From: Lachnospiraceae bacterium XBD2001
GTDB lineage: Bacteria; Bacillota; Clostridia; Lachnospirales; Lachnospiraceae
Reading direction: 5' to 3'
NCBI GenBank assembly: GCA_900116395.1
Contig: FPAN01000005.1
Location: 186,001-250,000, forward strand
DNA length: 64,000 bases
The notes under the pieces were generated by a model that saw only the letters and a program-made list of their open reading frames with translations, was not told the origin of the DNA and did no database searches. Both the position numbers and the translations under genes were made by a program. Below, piece after piece: positions 16,600 to 27,239 of the stretch (within the stretch, counting starts at the first letter, position 1; each line of letters starts with the position of its first letter).

Positions 16600-17973
16600 C
16601 TACTTACCCATACAAAACTTAGAGAAGATTTCATTCACCAAATCATCTTCCACTGCCTCACCGATGATAGAACCGAGGCTCTCATAAGCATCCATCAAAT
16701 CACCGGCAAAAAAATCTTCCGTCATTCCAAGCGCAATGGAATCCTGAACCAAAGACAAGCTTTTCTTCGCTTGCTGCAATAAAAATTTGTGACGTTCATT
16801 GGTAATCAACAAATCATCATTGGAAGAAATATCACCATGAAAAAACATGGTTGTGATTGCCTGTTTCAAATCGTCCACACCGGAACCATCCTTCATGGAA
16901 ACAGAAATCACTTGTACTCCCAAATCACGAAGCTCCTCTTCTGAAACCACAGAATTCAAATCCGATTTATTTAAGAGAATAATCGTATGAGAAGAATGAT
17001 CCTTCAACGTGGATTGAATTCTAACATCATTATCATCCAATGGGATGGAAGAATCCACTACATAAAGAATTAAATCCGCATCTTCCACGGAAGCTTCCGC
17101 TTTGGAAACACCAATCTGCTCCACTACATCTGTCGTCTCACGAATACCTGCGGTATCTAGAATATGAAGTGTAATATCACCGATACGCACTTTTTCTTCT
17201 AAGATATCTCGGGTTGTTCCCGGAATATCCGTAACAATCGCACGGTCCTTCTCGGAAAGCATATTCAAAAGAGAAGATTTTCCAACGTTTGGCTTACCAA
17301 CGATTACTGTTCGAATGCCACTCTTTAATAACATGCCATCATCCGCAGAACGAATATAGGAATCCAACTCCAAGGACAGCTCCTCCAATAAGGAAGATAA
17401 CTTCTCAGAATAACCATCCAGAGAAATATGTTCCGGATCATCCAATGCAGATTCAATATAAGCAACTTCATGAAGAATCTTCCCACGAAGATCACCAAGC
17501 TTCTTAGATAAAACACCGGATAACTGACTCATGGAATTCTTTCTGGATTTCTCATTCTCAGAAGAAATCAAATCCATAACGGATTCCGCCTGAGTCAAAT
17601 CAATACGACCATTGAGGAAAGCACGTTTCGTGAACTCTCCTGCTTCTGCTGGACGAACCCCCTTGGAAAAAAGCAAAGAGAGAATCCGCTGCAGAATAAA
17701 AATACCACCATGACATTGAATCTCAACAACATCTTCCATGGTATAACTACGAGGCGAGCGCATCAAAGACACCAACACCTCATCTATTTTTTCCTCGCCA
17801 TCAAAAATAAACCCATAAGAAATGGTATGGGTAGACATTTCATGAAGAGGCACTTTACTTCTAAAAATTTGTTCACAACAAGAAATCGCATCCGGACCAC
17901 TGATACGAATAATTCCAATACCGGAATTGGAAGGATAGGTTGCGATTGCTGCGATGGTATCACTCTGTAACAT
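16600..17973 (-). CDS. mnmE: tRNA modification GTPase MnmE
   Basis: MnmE is the GTPase partner of MnmG in wobble-uridine modification. The 457 residues contain an N-terminal tetrahydrofolate-binding domain (start MLQSDTIAAIAT), a helical domain, an inserted G domain with GKPNVGKSSLLN, DTAGIRET and NKSD motifs, and the invariant C-terminal CMGK. The start with GAGG eight bases upstream gives the standard length; a longer reading frame extends 51 bases further but overlaps the region after jag and lacks a ribosome binding site. Confidence 0.96.
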   Translation of the reverse strand: MLQSDTIAAIATYPSNSGIGIIRISGPDAISCCEQIFRSKVPLHEMSTHTISYGFIFDGEEKIDEVLVSLMRSPRSYTMEDVVEIQCHGGIFILQRILSLLFSKGVRPAEAGEFTKRAFLNGRIDLTQAESVMDLISSENEKSRKNSMSQLSGVLSKKLGDLRGKILHEVAYIESALDDPEHISLDGYSEKLSSLLEELSLELDSYIRSADDGMLLKSGIRTVIVGKPNVGKSSLLNMLSEKDRAIVTDIPGTTRDILEEKVRIGDITLHILDTAGIRETTDVVEQIGVSKAEASVEDADLILYVVDSSIPLDDNDVRIQSTLKDHSSHTIILLNKSDLNSVVSEEELRDLGVQVISVSMKDGSGVDDLKQAITTMFFHGDISSNDDLLITNERHKFLLQQAKKSLSLVQDSIALGMTEDFFAGDLMDAYESLGSIIGEAVEDDLVNEIFSKFCMGK

Positions 17974-18032
17974 ACATAAAACCTCAAAAAAATGGATTTC
18001 ATCTAACGAATAGATGAAATCCATTTCGAAAA

Positions 18033-18665
18033 CTATCTCTTCAAAGTAACAACTACGTGACGATAAGGTTCCTCTCCCTCGCTGTGGGTTGAAACATAGC
18101 TATCATTCTGTAGTGCAAAATGGATAATTCTTCTTTCGTAAGGATTCATTGCTTCCAAAGAAACCGGCTTCTTGGTTCTCTTAACACGATAAGCTACATT
18201 CTTTGCAAGGTTTTCCAATGTTTCTTTGCGACGACGACGATAATCTTCTGTATCAATCTTCACGCGAACGTAGTCACCGGACTTACGGTTCACTGCTAAG
18301 TTCACCAGATACTGTAAGGAATCTAAAGTCTGGCCACGCTTGCCAATGATGATTCCCATCTCCGGTCCTTTCAGATCAATATTCAAAACCTTATCAATAT
18401 CATCATAAGAAGAATCAATGATAACTTCAAGATTCATTGTAGCAAAAACATCTCTTAAGAAAGCTTCTGCAACATCTTTCGCATCTGTAGCTTCTTCTTT
18501 TTTCTTCACACGGATGGTTGCATCCTTACTGCCGAATCCTAAGATACCGGCACTTCCCTTATCAATCACTTCATATTCAATCTGGTCACTGGTAACGCCC
18601 AGCTGAACAGAAGCTTGAGTCAATGCGTCTTCTACCGTCTTTCCGGAATACTCTAAAAAGTCCAT
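18033..18665 (-). CDS. jag: Jag/KhpB RNA-binding protein (SpoIIIJ-associated)
   Basis: The 210-residue protein has the three parts of the Jag family: an N-terminal Jag_N domain (MDFLEYSGKTVEDAL), a central KH domain with IIGKRGQTLDSLQYL (about 110-125) and a C-terminal R3H domain (MNPYERRIIHFAL...SEGEEPYRHVVV). It binds RNA and affects cell shape and division in Gram-positive bacteria. It follows yidC with a 12-base gap and a strong AGGGGG site, the usual arrangement. Confidence 0.95.
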   Translation of the reverse strand: MDFLEYSGKTVEDALTQASVQLGVTSDQIEYEVIDKGSAGILGFGSKDATIRVKKKEEATDAKDVAEAFLRDVFATMNLEVIIDSSYDDIDKVLNIDLKGPEMGIIIGKRGQTLDSLQYLVNLAVNRKSGDYVRVKIDTEDYRRRRKETLENLAKNVAYRVKRTKKPVSLEAMNPYERRIIHFALQNDSYVSTHSEGEEPYRHVVVTLKR

Positions 18666-18677
18666 GAAAACTACCCC

Positions 18678-19943
18678 CTATTTATTATTACGCTCGTTAA
18701 AATCCTTAACCAAGTTAGCTTTGGAAGAAAGAGAACCACTCTTTGCATTCGATCTAGCCTCGGCAGCCTTGTTCAAAACTTCTGTATAATCAGAAGAAAC
18801 GGTTGCCTTGTCAGCCATGGATCTGGTCTGACGGGTATTCTGCATAGCAGCCTGTGCAATCTGCATCTGGCCACGCTTCTCTTTTTTCTTAGCAGCCTTC
18901 TCTTTATTCTTCTCAATAATGTCATCCAAATTGATTTTCTCAAAGTGACGATTCAAGAAGAACATCTGAATGGTACGGATAACCGCACCCATAATCCAAT
19001 AAAGACCAAGACCGATTGGTGAAACAAAGGTAAAGAACAAAGATACCAAAGGCATCATAGTGTTCATGGTCTTCATCTGCTGTGCCATCTGATCATTACC
19101 GGAATCAGCGGTTGGCATCATGTGAATACTAATCACCTGAGATACGTACGCCAAAATCGGAATCAATAAAGCAATGATGACAAATCCAAACTGATGACTG
19201 GAAAAAGAAGAAGTAACCACATGCCAAGGATTATCGGAAATATCCAATCCAAGGAAAGAATTGATCAAATTCAAATGGGCATGGGTCTTATCAATGCTGT
19301 CCGTCAAAGTCGGAAAACTATCGGAAAGCATCTTCCAACCGTCATCGTTCAACTTGTAAAGTGTATCGATGGTGTAATTCTTCAATGCAGTATTATCACT
19401 TACAGAAAAATCAACACGCAAGCGATTGTTCTTCAATGCTTCAACCAAGCTTGTCATGGTATCCTGGAATCCGCTCTGCTTCGTAATCTCAACAGCTAAA
19501 CCATTCAATACATTGCGAACGGTTCCTACATAAGCAGGAATGTTGTTGAATACCTGGAACAAAGCCATCAGGATTGGGAACTGAATCATCATCTGAAGAC
19601 AGCTTCCCATCATGGACACACCGTACTTATCATAAAGTGCTGTGGTCTCTTCCTGCATTGCCTGCATGGAAGCCTGGTCTTTCTTACCCTTGTACTTCTT
19701 CTGAATCTCGTCCAGTTCCGGCTTCATCTTACGCTGTAAGACAGAGAACTTCTGCTGTTTGTAAGTCAAAGGAAACAAACACAGATAAATAAAAATTGTG
19801 AAAACGATGATTGTTACTGCAACGTTTTCCACCCCGCATACATTGGATAAGAAATAATAAATCTTATCCATGATCCAGCCTAAGGCCTTCGCAATCGGGC
19901 CAAGGATCATACCATTGTAGGCGGTCAAGTAAAGCTCTGACAC
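18678..19943 (-). CDS. yidC: membrane protein insertase YidC/SpoIIIJ
   Basis: YidC inserts proteins into the cytoplasmic membrane with or without SecYEG. The 421 residues show the Oxa1/YidC layout with membrane segments at about 8-30, 38-60, 115-135, 235-275 and 290-320, a cytoplasmic loop with QQKFSVLQRKMKPELDEIQ after the second helix, and a long basic C-terminal tail (from about 320) that probably contacts the ribosome. There is no lipobox. A charged insertion of about 80 residues lies between helices three and four, facing outside. The start is GTG with AGGAGG ten bases upstream. Confidence 0.95.
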   Translation of the reverse strand: MSELYLTAYNGMILGPIAKALGWIMDKIYYFLSNVCGVENVAVTIIVFTIFIYLCLFPLTYKQQKFSVLQRKMKPELDEIQKKYKGKKDQASMQAMQEETTALYDKYGVSMMGSCLQMMIQFPILMALFQVFNNIPAYVGTVRNVLNGLAVEITKQSGFQDTMTSLVEALKNNRLRVDFSVSDNTALKNYTIDTLYKLNDDGWKMLSDSFPTLTDSIDKTHAHLNLINSFLGLDISDNPWHVVTSSFSSHQFGFVIIALLIPILAYVSQVISIHMMPTADSGNDQMAQQMKTMNTMMPLVSLFFTFVSPIGLGLYWIMGAVIRTIQMFFLNRHFEKINLDDIIEKNKEKAAKKKEKRGQMQIAQAAMQNTRQTRSMADKATVSSDYTEVLNKAAEARSNAKSGSLSSKANLVKDFNERNNK

Positions 19944-19962
19944 TTTTACATCCTCCTATAAA

Positions 19963-20175
19963 TTAAGGTACCGGATCATAACCACCCTTTGAAAAAGGAT
20001 TACATCTCAAAATGCGCCAAGTCGCCAATGCCCCACCCTTGATTGCGCCGTACTTCTCCACAGCCTGTAGGCCGTATGTGGAACAAGTAGGACAATAAGG
20101 ACATTTGGCTTGCTTCATCGGTGAAATGTATTTTCTATAAAATTTAATTAAAAAAATCAGGAACTTTTTTAACAT
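19963..20175 (-). CDS. yidD: membrane protein insertion efficiency factor YidD
   Basis: The 70-residue protein carries the YidD signature: FYRKYISPM, then the C-x2-C-x3-S motif [19 protein letters not shown] and the R-x2[14 protein letters not shown] ending. It assists YidC-dependent insertion. I chose the ATG that matches the family N-terminus ([16 protein letters not shown]); an in-frame TTG directly after the rnpA stop would add eight residues. The ribosome binding site is weak in both cases, so translation may be coupled to rnpA, whose stop is 24 bases upstream. Confidence 0.93.
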   Translation of the reverse strand: MLKKFLIFLIKFYRKYISPMKQAKCPYCPTCSTYGLQAVEKYGAIKGGALATWRILRCNPFSKGGYDPVP

Positions 20176-20199
20176 AAAATTCAAATCTTTTTCAAACAA

Positions 20200-20541
20200 T
20201 CAGTTATTAATCGTTATATGATGAAGATTTGCAAGATGTAGCAGAGATTTCACTGTCTGATCATAGGAAATCTCTTTGGCTGCAGGTCTTACAACGACTA
20301 CAATGTCCAAACCACTATTGAACATCTCTTCATGTAATCGATAAGCTTCTCTGATCAGTCTCGCCAAATGATGTCTTACTACACTATTACCGACTTTTTT
20401 ACTTACTGAGATACCGAGACGATTCGTTTCCTTATCATTATTTTTAATATACATAACGAAATCGCGATTGGCCTTGGAATTGCCGGCTTTGTAGACGGCA
20501 TCAAAGTCCTTATTTTTCTTTAAGGAATCACTGAATTTCAT
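20200..20541 (-). CDS. rnpA: ribonuclease P protein component
   Basis: RnpA is the small protein subunit of RNase P, which matures the 5' end of tRNAs. The 113 residues contain the basic RNA-binding signature (KKVGNSVVRHHLARLIREAYR) at about 47-67 and the N-terminal LKKNKDFDAVYKAG. It lies between rpmH and yidD in the conserved order. A hairpin with a T-rich tail separates it from rpmH, so only part of the rpmH transcripts should reach it. Confidence 0.96.
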   Translation of the reverse strand: MKFSDSLKKNKDFDAVYKAGNSKANRDFVMYIKNNDKETNRLGISVSKKVGNSVVRHHLARLIREAYRLHEEMFNSGLDIVVVVRPAAKEISYDQTVKSLLHLANLHHITINN

Positions 20542-20584
20542 AACAAAAATCCCTCTTCATCAGTAAATAAAAAAGAAAAGAAAA

Positions 20585-20602
20585 GACCACAAAAATGTGG
20601 CC
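20585..20602 (-). terminator. hairpin between rpmH and rnpA
   Basis: On the minus strand GGCCACA (20602-20596) and TGTGGTC (20591-20585) form a stem with a four-base loop, followed by TTTTCTTTTCTTTTTT. This looks like a partial terminator that lowers rnpA relative to rpmH. Confidence 0.65.
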
Positions 20603-20618
20603 TATACGAAATATCCAA

Positions 20619-20753
20619 TTAAGCGGATAATCTCTTTCTTCCTTTTGCTCTTCTGGAAGCTAAAACTTTTCTTCCACCCTTAGAACTCATTCTAGAACGA
20701 AAACCATGAACCTTAGCTCTCTGGCGCTTCTTTGGTTGAAATGTCATCTTCAT
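20619..20753 (-). CDS. rpmH: 50S ribosomal protein L34
   Basis: The 44-residue, highly basic protein [20 protein letters not shown]... ending [11 protein letters not shown] is L34 without doubt. It has the full AAGGAGG ribosome binding site and a strong promoter upstream. Its position next to dnaA on the opposite strand is the classic marker of a bacterial origin. Confidence 0.98.
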   Translation of the reverse strand: MKMTFQPKKRQRAKVHGFRSRMSSKGGRKVLASRRAKGRKRLSA

Positions 20754-20795
20754 AGCTTACAAACACCTCCTTCTTGATAAGAAAACGTCTAATAA

Positions 20796-20823
20796 ATTAT
20801 ATCAAAAAATACCGTAAAGTCAA
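20796..20823 (-). promoter_or_regulatory. rpmH promoter
   Basis: On the minus strand TTGACT (20823-20818), a 16-base spacer and TATAAT (20801-20796), with an extended TGA before the -10. Confidence 0.75.
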
Positions 20824-21056
20824 GGAATGCACGTACTTTTTCAGATAACAAAAAGTTATACACATAAGCCACAGACAAAAACCACAACATGTATTTTTGC
20901 ACACACTTCTTCAACCTAAATCTTGTGTTATCAACACTTATCCACAACTTATCCACAAGAGTATATACACGCTAATTTCCTTTTTAAGCCGTTTTTCATG
21001 CTTACACTCACTTTTTTCACAAAGGGTCCAAAAAGCCCTTTAAAGCTTTATTTTGG

Positions 21057-21085
21057 TTGATAAATTGGCATCATTCGTTTATTAT
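21057..21085 (+). promoter_or_regulatory. dnaA promoter
   Basis: TTGATA (21057-21062), 17-base spacer, TATTAT (21080-21085). A second -10-like TATAAT lies at 21130-21135 without a good -35. Confidence 0.6.
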
Positions 21086-21167
21086 ATTAGATAGGGATTT
21101 TAGAAGAAAAGAAATGAGTTTCTACCTATTATAATGACTGTTTAGAAACTAGTTTTGGAGTAGATAA

Positions 21168-22544
21168 ATGGACAAGTTAAAAGAATTATGGGATGAAATA
21201 CTCCTCTCCTATAAGAACGAATACGGAATTACCGAGATTGCTTACAATACATTCTTAAAGCCACTCCGTATTTTTTCTTTAAATAATAATCGATTGACGC
21301 TGGTGTTTCAACCGGAATCCGGAGCAGCGGATCAGCTGACTTTGGACATTGTTTCCAGGAAATATCAGGCAGAGCTTCGTGTGAAGATTGCCGAGTTTAC
21401 CGGAACTTTGTACGATATCGATTTTATTTTACCGAAGGATATTCCTATGGATGTCGCATCTGAGAATGAGCCGGCTCTTCCTATTAATAATAATCAGAAC
21501 TATCGCAAATCCAATTTGAATGCCAGATACACCTTCGACACTTTCGTCGTTGGTAACAACTCCCGATTTGCTCATACCGCTGCTTTGGCTGTTGCCGAAT
21601 CTCCGGGAGAAGCTTACAACCCACTTTATATTTATGGTGGTCCGGGACTTGGTAAGACCCACTTGATGCATTCTATCGGTAATTATGTATTATCCCAACA
21701 TCCGGAGATGGAAGTTTTATACGTTACTTCCGAGGAATTTTTGAATGAAGTCATTGAATCCATTCGTAGTTCCAACAACGCGACTTCTATGTCGAAGTTC
21801 CGTGACAAATACCGTTCCGTTGATGTTTTGATGATTGATGATATTCAGTTTATCATTGGTAAAGAGAGTACACAGGAAGAGTTTTTCAACACCTTCAACG
21901 TTCTCTACTCCAAGGGCAAACAGATTGTCTTAACTTCCGATCGTCCTCCGAAGGAATTGGAGACTTTGGAAGAGCGACTTCGTCAGCGATTCGAAATGGG
22001 CTTAATGGCCGATATCGGTAATCCGGATTATGAGACCAGAATGGCCATTCTTCGTAAGAAGGTGGAATCCAAGCACATCAATTTCGATGATAACATCCTG
22101 GATTACATTGCAACCAACATCAAATCCAACATTCGTGAGATTGAAGGAGCTTTGAACAAGTTAGTTGCTTATTCCAACCTTGAGAAAAAGGAAATCACCA
22201 TGGAAATCGCAGAGAGAGAATTACAGAATATCATCTCTCCGGATAAGCCAAGGGAGATTACACCTCAGTTTATTATTGAAGTAGTTGCAGAACATTATCA
22301 GATTTCCTTAGATCAGATGATTTCCAAAACGCGAAGCAGCCAGATTGCTATTCCACGACAGATTGCCATGTATCTCTGTGATGAGATGACCGATTCTCCG
22401 AAGAAATACATCGGACAGTTATTAGGTGGACGTGATCATTCCACAGTTATTCACGGAATCAACAAAGTCAAAGAAGATTACAAGAATGACGAAGAGTTGA
22501 AAAAGGAAATCGAAGCCATCAAAAAGAAAATCAATCCTGCATAA
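21168..22544 (+). CDS. dnaA: chromosomal replication initiator DnaA
   Basis: DnaA binds DnaA boxes and melts the origin in its ATP form. The 458 residues comprise domain I (1-80), a short linker rich in Asn (about 105-115), the AAA+ domain with Walker A GGPGLGKT (157-164) and Walker B LMIDDIQ (221-227), and the C-terminal box-binding domain with the GGRDHSTVIHGINK signature at about 420. GGAG lies nine bases before the start. DnaA boxes flank the gene on both sides, which fits both initiation and autoregulation. Confidence 0.98.
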   Translation: MDKLKELWDEILLSYKNEYGITEIAYNTFLKPLRIFSLNNNRLTLVFQPESGAADQLTLDIVSRKYQAELRVKIAEFTGTLYDIDFILPKDIPMDVASENEPALPINNNQNYRKSNLNARYTFDTFVVGNNSRFAHTAALAVAESPGEAYNPLYIYGGPGLGKTHLMHSIGNYVLSQHPEMEVLYVTSEEFLNEVIESIRSSNNATSMSKFRDKYRSVDVLMIDDIQFIIGKESTQEEFFNTFNVLYSKGKQIVLTSDRPPKELETLEERLRQRFEMGLMADIGNPDYETRMAILRKKVESKHINFDDNILDYIATNIKSNIREIEGALNKLVAYSNLEKKEITMEIAERELQNIISPDKPREITPQFIIEVVAEHYQISLDQMISKTRSSQIAIPRQIAMYLCDEMTDSPKKYIGQLLGGRDHSTVIHGINKVKEDYKNDEELKKEIEAIKKKINPA

Positions 22545-22866
22545 GTTTATTTTTTCTTAATAATTAACCATAGTTATCCACATTATCCACAGTAATAGTG
22601 TTATTAACTTGTTGATTATGTATGGATAAGCATTGGATAAGTTAATTTTATTCAACATTAAGATTTTTACCTTCCGAGAGGGGTCTTAATTTTACACAAA
22701 AAATAAACAATTTATACACTTGAATTTTTGATTACTTTTTATGAGTTTTTCCAGTAAAAATAAGGGGTTTGGAAGTTATAAACATATACACACCCCCTAA
22801 TAATAATATTAATTATTTTTTATATATTTATTTATGTATAGGCACGGGAAAGGAGTTTTTCACAAC
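22545..22866. other. oriC: origin region, dnaA-dnaN intergenic (boxes and unwinding region)
   Basis: This 322-base gene-free region has two perfect tandem DnaA boxes (TTATCCACA at 22574-22582 and 22583-22591), a reverse near-match TATGGATAA at 22621-22629, and a long AT-rich tract from about 22690 to 22845 that is the likely unwinding element. It is the second half of a bipartite origin. The dnaN ribosome binding site AAAGGAG closes it. Confidence 0.85.
22776..22819 (+). promoter_or_regulatory. candidate basal unwinding module (boxes, C-rich spacer, DnaA-trios)
   Basis: Two near-consensus DnaA boxes, TTATAAACA (22776-22784) and ATATACACA (22784-22792), are followed directly by CCCCC and then by TAATAATAATATTAATTATT. 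This is the order box-GC-rich-trio described for Bacillus subtilis strand opening, where DnaA moves from double-stranded boxes onto repeated TAG/TAA trinucleotides. The boxes each carry a mismatch, so this is an inference from layout. Confidence 0.55.
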
Positions 22867-23973
22867 ATGAAGATTGTTTGTTCACAAGCGGAATTATCAA
22901 AAGGTGTTAACATTGTTTCCAAAGCTGTTCCCACAAGAACAACCATGGCAATCTTAGAATGCATCTTAATTGACGCTTCCTCTGACAAAATAAAATTAGT
23001 TGCAAACGATATGGAAATTACAATTGAAACTGTCATTGAAGGTAGAGTAGAAGAAAGAGGTATCATCGCTTTTGATGCACACTTCTTACAGGAAGTCGTA
23101 AGCAAGCTTCCAAACAGTGATGTTACAATCGAGACTTCCGATAAGTTACAGGCAGTAATTACCTGTGAGAAAGCTCGATTCGAAATCGTAGGTAAGAGTG
23201 GTGAAGATTTCCCGAACATTCCGATTATCCAGAGAAATCAGCCAATCGTTATTTCTCAGTTCACTTTGAGAGAGACCATTCGTCAGACCATCTTTTCCAT
23301 TGCCGACAATGATAAGATTAAGATTTTATCCGGTGAGTTATTTGAGATTACAGGAAACAAGTTAAAGGTTGTTTCCTTAGACGGACATCGTGTTTCCATT
23401 CGTAACATTGAGTTGAAAGACTCCTATGAAGATAAGAAAGTCATTGTTCCTGGTAAGACCTTACAGGAAATCCGTAAGATTATCGGTGGTTCTACCGAGG
23501 ACAATACCAATATCTTTATTACAGATAATCACATTATTTTTGAGTTTGATCAGACCGTTGTGGTATCCCGTCTGTTAGAAGGTGAATACTTCAACATTAA
23601 CCAGATGATTTCTTCTGATTACGAGACCAAGGTGAAGATTAACAAGAAGGATCTCCACAGCTCCATTACCCGTTCTACCTTAATGGTGAAGGAACAGGAC
23701 AAGAAGCCAATCATCATGAACATAGAAGATGACAAGATGAATTTGAAGATTAGCTCCTTCATCGGTAACTTTGATGAGAGCATTGATATCTCCAAAGAGG
23801 GTAAGAATCTTCAGATTGGTTTCAATCCGAAGTTCTTCATCGATGCTTTGAATGTAATTGATGACGAGGAAGTAACCATTTACATGTTGGATTATAAGAA
23901 TCCTTGTCTGATTAAGAATGATAATGAAGATTACATCTATGTAATTCTTCCGGTTAACATCAGAGAGTCATAG
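22867..23973 (+). CDS. dnaN: DNA polymerase III beta sliding clamp
   Basis: DnaN forms the ring-shaped clamp that tethers polymerase to DNA. The 368 residues have the three-domain beta-clamp pattern, from MKIVCSQAELSKGVNIVSKAV through domain junctions near 120 and 245 to the C-terminal MLDYKNPCLIKNDNE...YVILPVNI ending. The ATG used is the family start and has AAAGGAG 11 bases upstream; an in-frame ATG 33 bases earlier lies before that site. Confidence 0.97.
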   Translation: MKIVCSQAELSKGVNIVSKAVPTRTTMAILECILIDASSDKIKLVANDMEITIETVIEGRVEERGIIAFDAHFLQEVVSKLPNSDVTIETSDKLQAVITCEKARFEIVGKSGEDFPNIPIIQRNQPIVISQFTLRETIRQTIFSIADNDKIKILSGELFEITGNKLKVVSLDGHRVSIRNIELKDSYEDKKVIVPGKTLQEIRKIIGGSTEDNTNIFITDNHIIFEFDQTVVVSRLLEGEYFNINQMISSDYETKVKINKKDLHSSITRSTLMVKEQDKKPIIMNIEDDKMNLKISSFIGNFDESIDISKEGKNLQIGFNPKFFIDALNVIDDEEVTIYMLDYKNPCLIKNDNEDYIYVILPVNIRES

Positions 23974-23980
23974 GAATCAT

Positions 23981-24192
23981 ATGCAAGAAGTTCGTATTAG
24001 AGAAGAAGAAGAGTTTATTAAACTGGGCCAGCTGTTGAAAAAGGCAGGCCTGGTTTCTTCCGGTGTGGAAGCTAAGATTGTTGTGCAGGACGGCTTGGTT
24101 TTGGTAAACGGTGAGGTGGACACCCGCCGTGGACGCAAGCTAGTAAACGGCGATGTTGTTTCCTACAACGGGCAAGAAGTTTTGGTTGTCAA

Positions 24193-24196
<4 letters not shown>
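23981..24196 (+). CDS. yaaA: S4-domain RNA-binding protein YaaA
   Basis: The 71-residue protein is almost entirely an S4 RNA-binding domain: EFIKLGQLLKKAGLVSSGVEAK, then VLVNGEVDTRRGRKLVNGD and VVSYNGQEVLVV. It is the small gene conserved between dnaN and recF in Firmicutes and may bind ribosomal RNA. It starts seven bases after dnaN and overlaps recF by four bases (ATGA), so the three are translationally coupled. Confidence 0.93.
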
Positions 24197-27208
<3,012 letters not shown>

Positions 27209-27239
27209 GAATTCCTTTGAATTCTAAGGAGAATCGTAA

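Larger units (their letters stand above)
20754..21167. other. oriC: origin region, rpmH-dnaA intergenic (DnaA box cluster)
   Basis: This 414-base gene-free region holds DnaA boxes: TTATACACA at 20856-20864, TTATCAACA (one mismatch) at 20928-20936, and two perfect TTATCCACA boxes at 20938-20946 and 20949-20957, all in the same direction and the last three spaced about one helical turn apart. The strand of nearly all genes switches here. Divergent promoters for rpmH and dnaA lie at its ends. A short hairpin (AAAGGG/CCCTTT, 21021-21042) lies in the dnaA leader side. Together with the dnaA-dnaN gap it forms a bipartite oriC as in Bacillus. Confidence 0.88.
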
